Assembly: GCF_018224885.1 (NCBI RefSeq)
Contig: NZ_JAGTXB010000001.1
Span: forward strand, 806,001 to 870,000
DNA: 64,000 nucleotides
Source: Chitinophaga hostae
GTDB lineage: Bacteria; Bacteroidota; Bacteroidia; Chitinophagales; Chitinophagaceae
Direction of reading: 5' to 3'
In this document: piece after piece, positions 9,015-17,573 of the stretch
How positions within the stretch are numbered: position 1 is the first letter of the stretch
Layout of the letters: every line of letters starts with the position of its first letter
The notes under the pieces: generated by a model
The model's input: the letters and a program-made list of their open reading frames with translations, nothing else
Databases searched by the model: none
Told to the model about the DNA's origin: nothing
Made by a program: the position numbers and the translations under genes

Positions 9015-9386
9015 ATGACAAGGATTAGTTTTTTTTTATTGGCCATGCTGCTGTTTGCTGCCTGTAAAAATGATCAGGCCCCTGCGCCTGTAAGCGGTGG
9101 TGTAAACTGCGATGTTGCCAAAATTACAACAGCTTACGTATTTGCTACGATACAGGCAAACTGTAGCTCCCGCGGCTGTCACCCGGGTGGCAACTCGCCC
9201 ACCGTGGCAGATTTTTCTACCGCAGAAAAATTAAAGGCTTACATCAATACGCACCGGTCAGTCTTCGATTTACGTGTTACCGGCCCACAGGCAGATATGC
9301 CACAGTCGATGGGATATCCCGCGCTTTCACAGGGAACAAAGGATTCTATTGCCTGCTGGATCGCGCACGGACTTCCCGATCAATAA
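9015..9386 (+). CDS. Small lipoprotein with variant haem-binding motif (cytochrome c-like)
   Basis: A 123-residue exported lipoprotein: lipobox LLFAAC with C17. It carries CSSRGCH at residues 50-56, a C-x4-C-H variant of the haem c motif, and ends with a segment resembling the last helix of class I cytochromes (DSIACWIAHGLPD). Methionines at about 95-100 (ADMPQSM) could be an axial ligand. It heads a likely operon with YceI and a DUF5777 barrel, a combination seen in Bacteroidota. I infer a small electron-transfer or haem-binding role; covalent haem attachment with this spacing is uncertain. Alternatively the two cysteines form a disulfide. Confidence 0.6.
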   Translation: MTRISFFLLAMLLFAACKNDQAPAPVSGGVNCDVAKITTAYVFATIQANCSSRGCHPGGNSPTVADFSTAEKLKAYINTHRSVFDLRVTGPQADMPQSMGYPALSQGTKDSIACWIAHGLPDQ

Positions 9387-9403
9387 TTTAAAAAGAGATA
9401 AAC

Positions 9404-9952
9404 ATGAAATACTGGCTGCTTTTTATGAGTGCATGGCTGGCTGTGTCCACTGCTGATGCGCAGGAGCTGTACTCCTGCAAGAATACCCGTTTATCCTTTT
9501 TTTCTTCTTCTCCCCTGGAAGATATTGAAGCAAAAACAGATAAGGGTGCGTCTGCCATCAATACAAAAACAAAAGATATTTTCTTTAAAGTGCCTATCAA
9601 CTCTTTTCAGTTTAAGAAAAAACTGATGCAGGAGCACTTTAATGAAAACTACCTGGAAAGCGATAAATACCCCTTTGCAGAATTTAAAGGTAAGATCAAT
9701 GACTCACCGGAATTCAGCAAAAATGGCACCTACCCGGTTACGGTAACGGGTACACTGAGCATCCATGGTATTGATAAAACCTATACGGCGAAAGGAACCA
9801 TTACCACGCAGGGAAGCAACATTACGGTGAACTCCACCTTTAATGTTCGTGTAGCCGACCACGGTATAAAAATTCCGTCGCTGGTGGTACAAAATGTGGC
9901 CGAAGTAGTAGCCGTAACGGTGAATGCCATCTATACTCCTTACAGTAAATAA
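9404..9952 (+). CDS. YceI family periplasmic lipid-binding protein
   Basis: A 182-residue protein with a signal peptide (about 1-20, ending STADAQ) and the lipocalin-like YceI fold: FKVPINSFQFKKKLMQEHFN, ESDKYPFAEFKGKI, and GTLSIHGIDKTYTAKGTI are the characteristic segments. Family members bind isoprenoids or amphiphiles in the periplasm. It follows the cytochrome-like lipoprotein by 17 bp and precedes the DUF5777 gene by 11 bp, which indicates one transcript. Confidence 0.88.
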   Translation: MKYWLLFMSAWLAVSTADAQELYSCKNTRLSFFSSSPLEDIEAKTDKGASAINTKTKDIFFKVPINSFQFKKKLMQEHFNENYLESDKYPFAEFKGKINDSPEFSKNGTYPVTVTGTLSIHGIDKTYTAKGTITTQGSNITVNSTFNVRVADHGIKIPSLVVQNVAEVVAVTVNAIYTPYSK

Positions 9953-9963
9953 TAGCATTATTC

Positions 9964-10908
9964 ATGAAGATAGTATCAACCATACTGTTGTGCTGTATTA
10001 TCAGCACGTACGCACAGGCTCAGGGCCTCGACAAGCTTTTTGACTCTACAACTGCCACGCATACGCGCGTACGGGATACTTATAAGTCTACCCGCATCGT
10101 GCAGGGACAGTCCACCGAAATGCTCCGCAAACATGAGCTGGATTTCCGTGTAGCGCATCGTTTTGGTGATGTTGGCGGCGAATTCGGTGGTAGCAAAACC
10201 TTCTTCGGTACCGATAACTCTACTGATATCCGTATTGCTTTTGAATATGGCATCAGTGATAACCTGATGGTGGGCATCAGCAGAAGTAAGGGGGGCGGGG
10301 ATTTGCAGCAGTTGTATGAAGGGTTGATTAAATATCGCTTCCTCCAGCAAACCACCGATGACCATGTACCCGTATCGCTGGCCGTATTTGGTAATGCGGT
10401 TATCAGCGGTATGACGTCCAGCACGGATAAAACGGCGGCTTCCCATTTTGAAGACGGGTCAGACCGGTTAATGTATGTGGCACAAGCGCTGGTATCAAGA
10501 AAATTTGCCAATAGATTGTCCCTGACCCTGGCGCCTACCTATGTACACCGCAACCACGTGGCGTATATGGATGTAAACAACCTGTTTGCACTGGGCGCCG
10601 CGGGCAGGCTCAAACTGAGTAAGCGCCTGGGATTGCTGGCAGAATATTATTATCCCTTCCGCAGCCAGGAAAGTAAGGACTACTTCAAGGCTACCAAGGG
10701 CATTACTTTTTATAACCCGCTGGGGCTGGGCCTGGAAATAGAAACCGGCGGCCACGTATTTAGCATTACCTTTACCAACTCCACTTCTATACTGGAAAAC
10801 CAGTTTATTCCTGAAACCACCACTTCGTGGTTGCAGGGACAATTCCGCTGGGGATTCAATATTTCCCGTAGATTTACGTTATTCGGGAAGAAAGATTGGA
10901 AAAAATAA
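9964..10908 (+). CDS. DUF5777 family outer-membrane beta-barrel protein
   Basis: A 314-residue protein with a signal peptide ending near residue 20 (STYAQAQG) and alternating amphipathic strands typical of an outer-membrane barrel. Recognisable is the region after LRKHELDFRVAHRFGD and the GISDNLMVGISRSKGG segment, which belong to the DUF5777 family. The function is not established. Its place after a haem-motif lipoprotein and YceI suggests a shared envelope redox or lipid task. The next gene begins before this one ends. Confidence 0.75.
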   Translation: MKIVSTILLCCIISTYAQAQGLDKLFDSTTATHTRVRDTYKSTRIVQGQSTEMLRKHELDFRVAHRFGDVGGEFGGSKTFFGTDNSTDIRIAFEYGISDNLMVGISRSKGGGDLQQLYEGLIKYRFLQQTTDDHVPVSLAVFGNAVISGMTSSTDKTAASHFEDGSDRLMYVAQALVSRKFANRLSLTLAPTYVHRNHVAYMDVNNLFALGAAGRLKLSKRLGLLAEYYYPFRSQESKDYFKATKGITFYNPLGLGLEIETGGHVFSITFTNSTSILENQFIPETTTSWLQGQFRWGFNISRRFTLFGKKDWKK

Positions 10909-11222
10909 GATGCCGCATACGTGAAAATTCATGGTTGGCCAAAGTAGCTGCCCGCTTTATGCGGGTACAGTCTGTAGCCATGGTCCTGGGACGCACTATA
11001 CACCTGTATGGAGCGTCCCGGGAACGTTTTTTATCGGATATCCCGTGGATGCGGCACGAGGCTTGCCATGTGAAACAATACCAGCAATTTGGTTTTTTAG
11101 GTTTTTTATGGAGATATTTTGCAGAATACCTGCGCAAAGGCTACTATAACAACGCGCTCGAGGTAGCGGCAAGGGCATCCGAAGGGGACCCTGCCATCCT
11201 GGACAATATCGAAATAATCTAA
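10896..11222 (+). CDS. Small DUF4157-like protein with HEACH zincin motif
   Basis: A 108-residue protein whose first 13 bp overlap the end of the DUF5777 gene, implying translational coupling. It has HEACHVKQYQQFG at residues 54-66; H54-E55-x-x-H58 is a zinc-binding HExxH motif of the kind found in DUF4157 proteins. There is no signal peptide and only one weakly hydrophobic stretch (about 66-73). With 108 residues it lacks the bulk of a normal peptidase domain, so catalysis is uncertain. I cannot name a substrate. Confidence 0.7.
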   Translation: MEKIRCRIRENSWLAKVAARFMRVQSVAMVLGRTIHLYGASRERFLSDIPWMRHEACHVKQYQQFGFLGFLWRYFAEYLRKGYYNNALEVAARASEGDPAILDNIEII

Positions 11223-11305
11223 AGAATCGTTAAAGTAGGGCTGATATCAGATTTTTTCCAGCCACTGGTTTTATTTTTCTTATTTTTACGTTAAAGGTTG
11301 ATTTT

Positions 11306-11692
11306 ATGGTTAAGAAGGTAACAGAGGGCATCACCATCAGCGTGGAAACATTCTACCAGCCGGATTATTCAAATCCTATTGGAAGCGAATTCATGTTTGC
11401 TTACCGTATTACCATTGAGAACAATAACACATTCCCCATTAAACTGCTCCGCCGGCATTGGTATATTATCGATTCCAACGGAACACACCGTGAGGTGGAG
11501 GGAGAAGGTGTGGTAGGTGTTCAACCATTGCTGGCCCCCGGTGAAACATACCAATACGTCTCGGGATCCAATCTTCGTACGGAGATAGGTAAGATGTATG
11601 GTACTTATCAAATGGAGAACCAACTGGATAAGAAGATCCTGGAAGTAAAAATCCCGGAGTTCCAAATGGTGGTTCCTTTTAAATTGAATTAA
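11306..11692 (+). CDS. apaG: ApaG family protein
   Basis: A 128-residue beta-sandwich protein of the ApaG family (DUF525 domain). Visible are the start VTEGITISVETFYQ, FAYRITIENNNTFPIKLLRRHW, VEGEGVVGVQPLLAPGE and the end GTYQMENQ, all characteristic. ApaG is linked to Co2+/Mg2+ homeostasis and its biochemical role is unclear. Its stop lies 26 bp from the stop of the convergent gldB-like gene. Confidence 0.93.
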   Translation: MVKKVTEGITISVETFYQPDYSNPIGSEFMFAYRITIENNNTFPIKLLRRHWYIIDSNGTHREVEGEGVVGVQPLLAPGETYQYVSGSNLRTEIGKMYGTYQMENQLDKKILEVKIPEFQMVVPFKLN

Positions 11693-11718
11693 TTCCGTCT
11701 TCGTTTAGCCTGTAATCC

Positions 11719-12756
11719 TTATCGGGGCCTGTACTTCGAGGCTTTGAAAATTTCCGTCACGTTTTTCGATTCCATCAGTTGCTGCAAGGTCATCTCCTTG
11801 TGCTCACCCATATACTTTTTTATGATCTGCCATCCAACAAAATTGGCAATTTTACCGGGAGCACCCTCGGGCATGCCCTGTGTAGAAGGGCCATCACCAA
11901 TAAAATGATTGATCTGCTGCCAGTCGCTGGAATATACCAGGTTGTTCTGTACAAAAAACTGCCAGATCATTTGCTCGTTTGCCCGGCACCAGTCCAGCTG
12001 GTCTTTCGTATAGCCCAGCTTGATAGTATCCGGCGTTCCGGGTAATACCTTATCCAGGAAATACTGTTGCTTACCGGCTTCCATCATCTGTTCCAGCAGG
12101 TTGCCATTTTTCCGGGCAGGTGGATACAGCTGTTGCTGGATCACCTGCATACAGTTAACAGCAATATACTGTGGTGCAAAGCGGTGGATCATATAATCAG
12201 GGTAGTCGGGGATCAGTGCATAGGGTGGAAAATCTTCTCCCATATACATATCCAGCCCGATACCCAGTATTGAATCGACAGTAATGGCACCATAATTGGC
12301 TATCCCGGAAATAAAAGTGACTACTTTAGGCGGCCGAAACGAAGGGACATAATATTTAATATACCGGAAACACTGTGCCAGCTCAGTCTTTACCTGTTCG
12401 CCGCTGCCGTATTTTGCGGATACCGACTTTTCCAGCTGCCTGAAATCAGGGGTGGTCAAGAACAGGCGGAGCTGCTGTTGCACCGCTGCACTGCTGTCGG
12501 AATATGCGCCCAGGTTCATAATATCCGTGATATACAGCGGCAGGAATACCGGGTAATCTGTATGCAGCTTTGTCAGCCCCGGCCGGATATTGTTGGTGTC
12601 TAAGGTGAAAAGGGCGGAGTCAAAACGAGACAGACTAACGGTCATGGGTATATGACTCACATCTGGCGTTCTGGTTCCGGAATTGCAGGCTGCAGCGCCC
12701 AACAGGGCAGCAAGACAACTTATCAGCAGGGTATATTTATTAATGTAACTTTGCAT
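11719..12756 (-). CDS. GldB-like gliding-motility lipoprotein
   Basis: A 345-residue lipoprotein (lipobox LGAAAC, C24) of the GldB-related family. Supporting segments are VSLSRFDSALF, the TDYPVFLPLY motif, FRYIKYYVPSFRPP and the C-terminal VGWQIIKKYMGE region. GldB is needed for gliding and type IX secretion in Flavobacterium; in Chitinophagaceae it is also present in non-gliders, so motility itself cannot be concluded. It diverges from an outer-membrane barrel gene with 73 bp between. Confidence 0.82.
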   Translation of the reverse strand: MQSYINKYTLLISCLAALLGAAACNSGTRTPDVSHIPMTVSLSRFDSALFTLDTNNIRPGLTKLHTDYPVFLPLYITDIMNLGAYSDSSAAVQQQLRLFLTTPDFRQLEKSVSAKYGSGEQVKTELAQCFRYIKYYVPSFRPPKVVTFISGIANYGAITVDSILGIGLDMYMGEDFPPYALIPDYPDYMIHRFAPQYIAVNCMQVIQQQLYPPARKNGNLLEQMMEAGKQQYFLDKVLPGTPDTIKLGYTKDQLDWCRANEQMIWQFFVQNNLVYSSDWQQINHFIGDGPSTQGMPEGAPGKIANFVGWQIIKKYMGEHKEMTLQQLMESKNVTEIFKASKYRPR

Positions 12757-12829
12757 CGCTCTTAAAACTCATCTAAGGTAAAATTATTATTTACCTTGTA
12801 TTATAAAAAATTATGAACTAGCATCATCT

Positions 12830-13528
12830 ATGAAGAAGATCATCATTTTGCTGACTATCATGGGAATGGCGAAGGTTAGCATGGCACAGGAAGGCTATCA
12901 GGCGTTCAGAAGTAAGGTGAAACTGGGATTTACCATCAATCCGCTGGTATCTGTCCTTAAACCGCAGGAATCGGGGGTGAACCGTAACGGCGCCAGGTTA
13001 GGACTGAATTTTGGGCTGATGGCAGACTTTAACCTGAATGAAAGAGGCACTTATGCGCTGTCGTCGGGATTCCAGGTACTGCTGGCCGGCAGCAAACTTA
13101 AATATGATGCTGGTAAAGGGCTGAGCGATTATAGGGCCAATCCGGCTGAGTATAACATGAAACTTACTTATATTGAAATACCGGTGGCGCTGAAGCTGAA
13201 AACCTCGCCGGATGAAGGCGGAGTCGGTTTCTGGGGACAATTTGGTACTTACCTGGACTTCCCGGTAAGCGGTCGGGCAAACGTGGTGACCACCAACGGA
13301 TCGGTGAACCAAACCTTTGACCGGGTAAACATACTGCCCGAAATGAATCGTATCAACATCGGCATGCTGCTGGGAGCAGGTATAGAATACCCGCTGGGTG
13401 GCAATCTTACCGGTCTTGCCGGCATCACCTATCAAAATGGATTTATAGACGTAACCCGTAATGGTAAGTGGAACGACGGAAGGGTAAATATGAACAGCTT
13501 TGCGTTGAGACTGGGAGTGTTTTTCTAG
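12830..13528 (+). CDS. Outer-membrane beta-barrel (porin-family) protein
   Basis: A 232-residue protein with a signal peptide (about 1-19, ending SMAQ) and eight or so amphipathic strands, ending NSFALRLGVFF with a terminal aromatic residue as required for outer-membrane insertion. The strand TYIEIPVALKLKT resembles the PorT-like 'outer membrane protein beta-barrel domain' family. Function is unknown. It stands alone and is followed by a family-B repeat. Confidence 0.75.
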   Translation: MKKIIILLTIMGMAKVSMAQEGYQAFRSKVKLGFTINPLVSVLKPQESGVNRNGARLGLNFGLMADFNLNERGTYALSSGFQVLLAGSKLKYDAGKGLSDYRANPAEYNMKLTYIEIPVALKLKTSPDEGGVGFWGQFGTYLDFPVSGRANVVTTNGSVNQTFDRVNILPEMNRINIGMLLGAGIEYPLGGNLTGLAGITYQNGFIDVTRNGKWNDGRVNMNSFALRLGVFF

Positions 13529-13680
13529 CTGTTAGGCATTAGCTTTTAGCTGTTAGCTAATGGCGAAGGGATAGCAGCGAAGAAGGTATTTTTAATACTA
13601 GCGAAGGAATAACAGCGAAGGCAGACGTTTTTTAATATCAGGCAGTGGCTTTTTGCTTTCGGCTTTCAGCCTTCTGCTCC
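13528..13680. repeat. Family-B hairpin repeat, copy 2 (degenerate, with a short tandem repeat)
   Basis: The left end has repeated TAGCTTTTAGCTGTTAGC units and the right end GGCTTTTTGCTTTCGGCTTT, the same vocabulary as the other copies. Between them GCGAAGGrATArCAGCGAAG occurs twice, about 43 bp apart. The arms pair poorly, so this looks like a decayed or composite copy. It fills nearly all the gap between the barrel gene and nadE. Confidence 0.6.
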
Positions 13681-13703
13681 ATCAAAACAGGATTATTTTT
13701 TTT

Positions 13704-15371
13704 ATGAATATTATACTGGCACAGCAGAATTATCATATTGGCAATTTTGAGAAAAACATCGCCAAAATCATTGAAGGAATCAACGCTGCAAAAGCCCAGG
13801 GGGCGGACCTCGTGGTATTTTCCGAATTATGTGTTTGCGGATATCCTCCCCGTGACTTCCTTGAGTTTGAAGACTTTATTGCGCAGAGCTATCACGCCAT
13901 TGATGTGATAAAAGCGCATACAAAAGATATTGCGGTATTGGTGGGCGCTCCTGCCCGCAATCCGCAACGGGAGGGCAAAGATTTGTTTAATGCCGCCTGG
14001 TTCTTATATGAAGGCGAAGTAAAGCAGGTAGTACATAAAACATTATTGCCTACCTACGACGTGTTTGATGAGTATCGTTATTTCGAGCCGGCCTACGAAT
14101 GGAACATCATTCCCTTCAAAGGTAAAAAGCTGGCGGTAACCATTTGTGAAGATATCTGGAACCTGGGAGATAACCCCTTGTACCGCATCTGCCCGATGGA
14201 TCAGCTGATTGCCCAGGAGCCGGATGTGATGATCAATATTTCCGCCTCTCCGTTTGATTATGATCATGATGAAGACAGGAAAGAGATTATTCTCGCCAAT
14301 GTATTAAAATATAAGATTCCCATGTATTACTGCAATACGGTGGGGTCCCAGACGGAGATTGTGTTTGATGGCGGTTCCCTGATTTATGATGCAAAAGGCA
14401 ATATCGTAAAGGAACTTCCCTACTTTGAGGAAGCGATGGGTGGTGTTGCCCTGGAAATGCTGACAGGCAGTGATTTACAGCCAGTGGCACCAACAGACTT
14501 TACCCCATTGACCGAGCTGGTATTTGATCATAATATTGACCGCATTTACGATGCACTGGTGATGGGAATCCGTGACTACTTCGGGAAAATGGGCTTCACT
14601 AAAGCTATCCTGGGATCTTCCGGCGGTATCGACAGCGCTGTTACCTTAGCTATTGCCTGCGATGCGCTGGGGAAAGAGAATGTAAGGGCCATACTGATGC
14701 CATCTCCCTACTCTACCAGTCATTCAGTGGATGATGCGGTGGCTTTATCTGAAAACCTGGGTAACCCCTACGATATTATCCGCATCAATGATATTTACGA
14801 AGCCTTCCTGGCCACGCTGGATCCGTATTTCAAAGGATTGCCCTTTAATGTGGCAGAAGAAAATACCCAGTCCAGGATACGCGGTAACCTGCTGATGGGA
14901 CTGTCTAATAAATTTGGATACATTCTCCTGAATACTTCCAACAAAAGCGAGTTGTCTACCGGTTATGGTACCTTATATGGAGATATGGCCGGAGGATTGT
15001 CTGTTTTGGGAGATGTGTATAAAATGCAGGTATACTCACTGGCCCGTTATATTAACCGGCAACAGGAAATTATACCGGTCAATATTATTGACAAAGCGCC
15101 TTCTGCGGAGCTTCGTCCTGATCAGAAAGACAGCGACAGTTTACCGGATTACGCCATCCTCGACAAAATCCTTTACCAGTACATTGAGCGCCGTCAGGGT
15201 CCTCGTGAAATAGTAGCAAAGGGTTTCGATTCCGCTTTGGTTTCGCGGACCTTAAAAATGGTTAACACCAATGAGTACAAGCGAAATCAGTTTTGCCCTA
15301 TTATACGGGTATCGTCTAAAGCCTTTGGTGTGGGGCGCAGAGTGCCGATTGTTGGGAAATATTTAAGCTGA
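13704..15371 (+). CDS. nadE: Glutamine-dependent NAD+ synthetase
   Basis: The chosen ATG at 13704 gives 555 residues beginning MNIILAQQNYHIG, the conserved N-terminus; an ATG at 13653 lies inside the repeat and would add 17 unrelated residues. The N-terminal nitrilase domain (about 1-270) supplies ammonia from glutamine: E in VFSELCVCGYPP, K in HKTLLPTYDVFDE and C in VTICEDIWN form the triad. The C-terminal synthetase domain (about 280-555) has the ATP loop LGSSGGIDSA and TSNKSELSTGYGTLYGD. It makes NAD+ from nicotinate adenine dinucleotide. Confidence 0.95.
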   Translation: MNIILAQQNYHIGNFEKNIAKIIEGINAAKAQGADLVVFSELCVCGYPPRDFLEFEDFIAQSYHAIDVIKAHTKDIAVLVGAPARNPQREGKDLFNAAWFLYEGEVKQVVHKTLLPTYDVFDEYRYFEPAYEWNIIPFKGKKLAVTICEDIWNLGDNPLYRICPMDQLIAQEPDVMINISASPFDYDHDEDRKEIILANVLKYKIPMYYCNTVGSQTEIVFDGGSLIYDAKGNIVKELPYFEEAMGGVALEMLTGSDLQPVAPTDFTPLTELVFDHNIDRIYDALVMGIRDYFGKMGFTKAILGSSGGIDSAVTLAIACDALGKENVRAILMPSPYSTSHSVDDAVALSENLGNPYDIIRINDIYEAFLATLDPYFKGLPFNVAEENTQSRIRGNLLMGLSNKFGYILLNTSNKSELSTGYGTLYGDMAGGLSVLGDVYKMQVYSLARYINRQQEIIPVNIIDKAPSAELRPDQKDSDSLPDYAILDKILYQYIERRQGPREIVAKGFDSALVSRTLKMVNTNEYKRNQFCPIIRVSSKAFGVGRRVPIVGKYLS

Positions 15372-15459
15372 GCAGAAAGCAAAAGGCAGAAAGCAAAAGC
15401 TACCCAAGCGCAGATTATCCGCTATCCTAGCTTTTTGCTTTCAGCTTTCAGCCTTCCGC
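15372..15459. repeat. Family-B hairpin repeat, copy 3
   Basis: GCAGAAAGCAAAAGGCAGAAAGCAAAAGCTA at the left pairs with TAGCTTTTTGCTTTCAGCTTTCAGCCTTCCGC at the right through an imperfect stem. It begins directly at the nadE stop codon, and its right end is 9 bp from the -7 box of serS. It could act both as the nadE terminator and as the upstream part of the serS promoter region. Confidence 0.65.
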
Positions 15460-15467
15460 TATTTTAA

Positions 15468-15475
15468 TATCTTTG
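15468..15475 (+). promoter_or_regulatory. Candidate -7 promoter element of serS
   Basis: TATCTTTG matches TAnnTTTG exactly and is 20 bp upstream of the serS ATG, directly after the right arm of a family-B repeat. No TTG is well placed at -33. Confidence 0.45.
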
Positions 15476-15495
15476 CTAAAATTTGATCAAACAAC

Positions 15496-16764
15496 ATGTT
15501 ACAAGTACCGTTTATACGTCAAAATAAAGAATTAGTATTAGAGCGCCTGGCTTTCAAGAACTTCAAAGAGCTGGAAGTAGTGGAAGAAGTGCTGGCGCTG
15601 GACGACAAGCGTAAGAAATTAACCCTTGAATACGATGACACACAGGCACAGGTAAACAGCTTATCTAAGGAAATAGGTAAGTTGATGGCCCAGGGTAAGA
15701 AAGAGGAAGGTGAGGCGCAACGTGCTGCAGTAGCAGCGTTGAAAGAGCGCCTGGGACCTGTAAACGATGAACTGAATGCAACAGAAAAAGCATTGCACGA
15801 TGCACTCGTAAAGCTGCCCAACCTGCCCGCTGCCATGGTGCCTGCTGGTAAAACGCCGGAAGAAAACGTGGAAGTGCGGAAAGGCGGTAAAATTCCGGAC
15901 CTGTATGATGGCGCGGTTCCTCACTGGGACCTGGCCAAACAGTACGATCTGATTGACTTTGAATTGGGTAATAAAATTACAGGCAGTGGTTTCCCCGTTT
16001 TCAAAAACAGGGGCGCCCGTTTGCAACGCGCACTGATTCAGTACTTCCTGGACTATAATACCAGCAACGGTTATACAGAGTATGCACCTCCCTACCTGGT
16101 AAACGAAGCATCTGCCTATGGTACCGGTCAGCTGCCCGATAAAGAAGGACAGATGTATCATGCCACGGAAGACAACTACTACCTTATTCCCACAGCCGAA
16201 GTACCGGTGACCAATATTTACCGGGATGAGATTTTGAAAGATACCGACCTCCCGGTGAAAATGACGGCCTATACGCCTTGTTTCCGCAGGGAAGCGGGTT
16301 CTTATGGTAAAGATGTACGCGGATTAAACCGGGTACACCAGTTTGATAAAGTAGAAGTGGTGCAGCTCGTACATCCTGATAAATCTTTTGAAGCACTGGG
16401 TGAAATGGTGGCTCACGTAGAAGCACTGCTGAACCAGCTGGAACTGCCTTATCGTATCCTTCGTTTATGTGCAGGCGATATGGGCTTTACTTCTGCGATC
16501 ACTTACGATTTTGAAGTTTACAGCGCCGCCCAGCAAAAATGGCTGGAAGTGAGCTCTGTCAGCAACTTTGAAGCCTATCAGACCAACCGTATGAAAATAC
16601 GTTTCAAGGAAAACAATGGTAAACCACAGTTGCTGCATTCCCTGAATGGCAGCTCCCTGGCATTGCCGCGTATCCTGGCCTGCCTCCTGGAAAACAACCA
16701 GACCGCTGAAGGTATACAGATACCTACCGTGTTGCAGAGCTATTTCGGCAGCCGGATGATATAA
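15496..16764 (+). CDS. serS: Seryl-tRNA synthetase
   Basis: A 422-residue class II synthetase that charges tRNA-Ser. The N-terminal long coiled-coil arm for tRNA binding covers about 30-105 (rich in K, E, L). The catalytic domain has motif 2 in CFRREAGSYGKDVRGLNRVH and motif 3 in LNGSSLALPRILACLLEN, and the TAEVPVTNIYRDEIL segment that recognises serine. Length is normal. It is a single-gene unit followed 6 bp later by a long perfect hairpin. Confidence 0.97.
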   Translation: MLQVPFIRQNKELVLERLAFKNFKELEVVEEVLALDDKRKKLTLEYDDTQAQVNSLSKEIGKLMAQGKKEEGEAQRAAVAALKERLGPVNDELNATEKALHDALVKLPNLPAAMVPAGKTPEENVEVRKGGKIPDLYDGAVPHWDLAKQYDLIDFELGNKITGSGFPVFKNRGARLQRALIQYFLDYNTSNGYTEYAPPYLVNEASAYGTGQLPDKEGQMYHATEDNYYLIPTAEVPVTNIYRDEILKDTDLPVKMTAYTPCFRREAGSYGKDVRGLNRVHQFDKVEVVQLVHPDKSFEALGEMVAHVEALLNQLELPYRILRLCAGDMGFTSAITYDFEVYSAAQQKWLEVSSVSNFEAYQTNRMKIRFKENNGKPQLLHSLNGSSLALPRILACLLENNQTAEGIQIPTVLQSYFGSRMI

Positions 16765-16770
16765 AGCAAT

Positions 16771-16957
16771 TATGCGGATTTTGTCTTGCCCAGGATTAGA
16801 CTGATTTTGATGATTAAAGGATTTTATTTTTATTTAAAAGATTAAAAAGATTTTAGAAGACATAAGCGAAAACCCACATTCATCTTCCAAAATCATCAGA
16901 AAAAAATCATTTAATCATCAAAATCAGTCTAATCCTGGGCAAGACAAAATCCGCATA
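16771..16957. repeat. Family-A long hairpin, copy 1 (46-bp perfect inverted repeat)
   Basis: The left arm 16771-16816 and right arm 16912-16957 are exact reverse complements over 46 bp, separated by 95 bp. Each arm contains the family core TCTTGCCCAGGATTA (or complement). It begins 6 bp after the serS stop and ends 24 bp before the GNAT start codon, so serS transcripts should end here. The same core recurs near 26.9, 43.6 and 61.2 kb. Confidence 0.92.
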
Positions 16958-16981
16958 GTTCTTCTCAAAGCGCCCGCTCTC

Positions 16982-17530
16982 ATGAAACACTTTTTGCCCA
17001 ACGGCGACGAACTCATCATTCGCCCTCCCGGAATCAATGATGCCGCAGCGCTGCTTGCCTGCTTTCAGCGCCTGACAAGGGAAACGGACTACCTGCTTTT
17101 TACGCCGCAGGAGTCGTTGGAGCTGGATGTGCCTTCTGAAGAAGATTATATTCAATCCTATATCGATAACCCTTACCAGCTCCTGCTGGTAGCCGTTGTA
17201 AATGACCGTATTATTGGATCGGTGAACTTAAACCATAGCGGTCTTCAAAAAAAAGGACATACCGTTGAAATGGGTATTGCGGTGGAAAGCGAGTGGAATA
17301 ATATGGGCATAGGCCGCCGGCTTATTACCGCTATGTTGCGCTGGGCAGATGAAAAGCCCTGGCTTCACCTCATCTATCTGCACGTTTTTTCTCCCAACGA
17401 AAAGGCCATGCAGTTATACCGTAACTTTGGATTTATGGAATGCGGAAGGCTGCCACAGAGCATCCGGCAAAAAAACGGGTCCTATGCTGACCTGGTAACG
17501 ATGTACCGGCAGGTAAAACCGCTGCCTTAA
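16982..17530 (+). CDS. GNAT family N-acetyltransferase
   Basis: A 182-residue protein with the GNAT fold. The acetyl-CoA binding motif A is at about 97-115 (VEMGIAVESEWNNMGIGRRL, the Q/RxxGxG/A type), followed by HLIYLHVFSPNEKAMQLYRNFGF, typical motif B. Members acetylate amino groups of small molecules or protein N-termini; the substrate here cannot be inferred. It lies between a long hairpin and the moeB-like gene (43 bp gap), and may be co-transcribed with the latter. Confidence 0.88.
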   Translation: MKHFLPNGDELIIRPPGINDAAALLACFQRLTRETDYLLFTPQESLELDVPSEEDYIQSYIDNPYQLLLVAVVNDRIIGSVNLNHSGLQKKGHTVEMGIAVESEWNNMGIGRRLITAMLRWADEKPWLHLIYLHVFSPNEKAMQLYRNFGFMECGRLPQSIRQKNGSYADLVTMYRQVKPLP

Positions 17531-17573
17531 TTTCTCCGGAATACTTTTAATTTTAAGCTTTAAACAACACCGC

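Noticed and set aside
13563..13630. Short tandem repeat that might suggest a CRISPR array
   Set aside because: Only two copies of about 20 bp, no regular spacers, and no cas genes in the window.
13653..13703. Longer N-terminus for nadE (17 extra residues)
   Set aside because: The extension is translated from the family-B repeat and lacks similarity to NadE; the conserved start MNIILAQQNYHIG begins at 13704.
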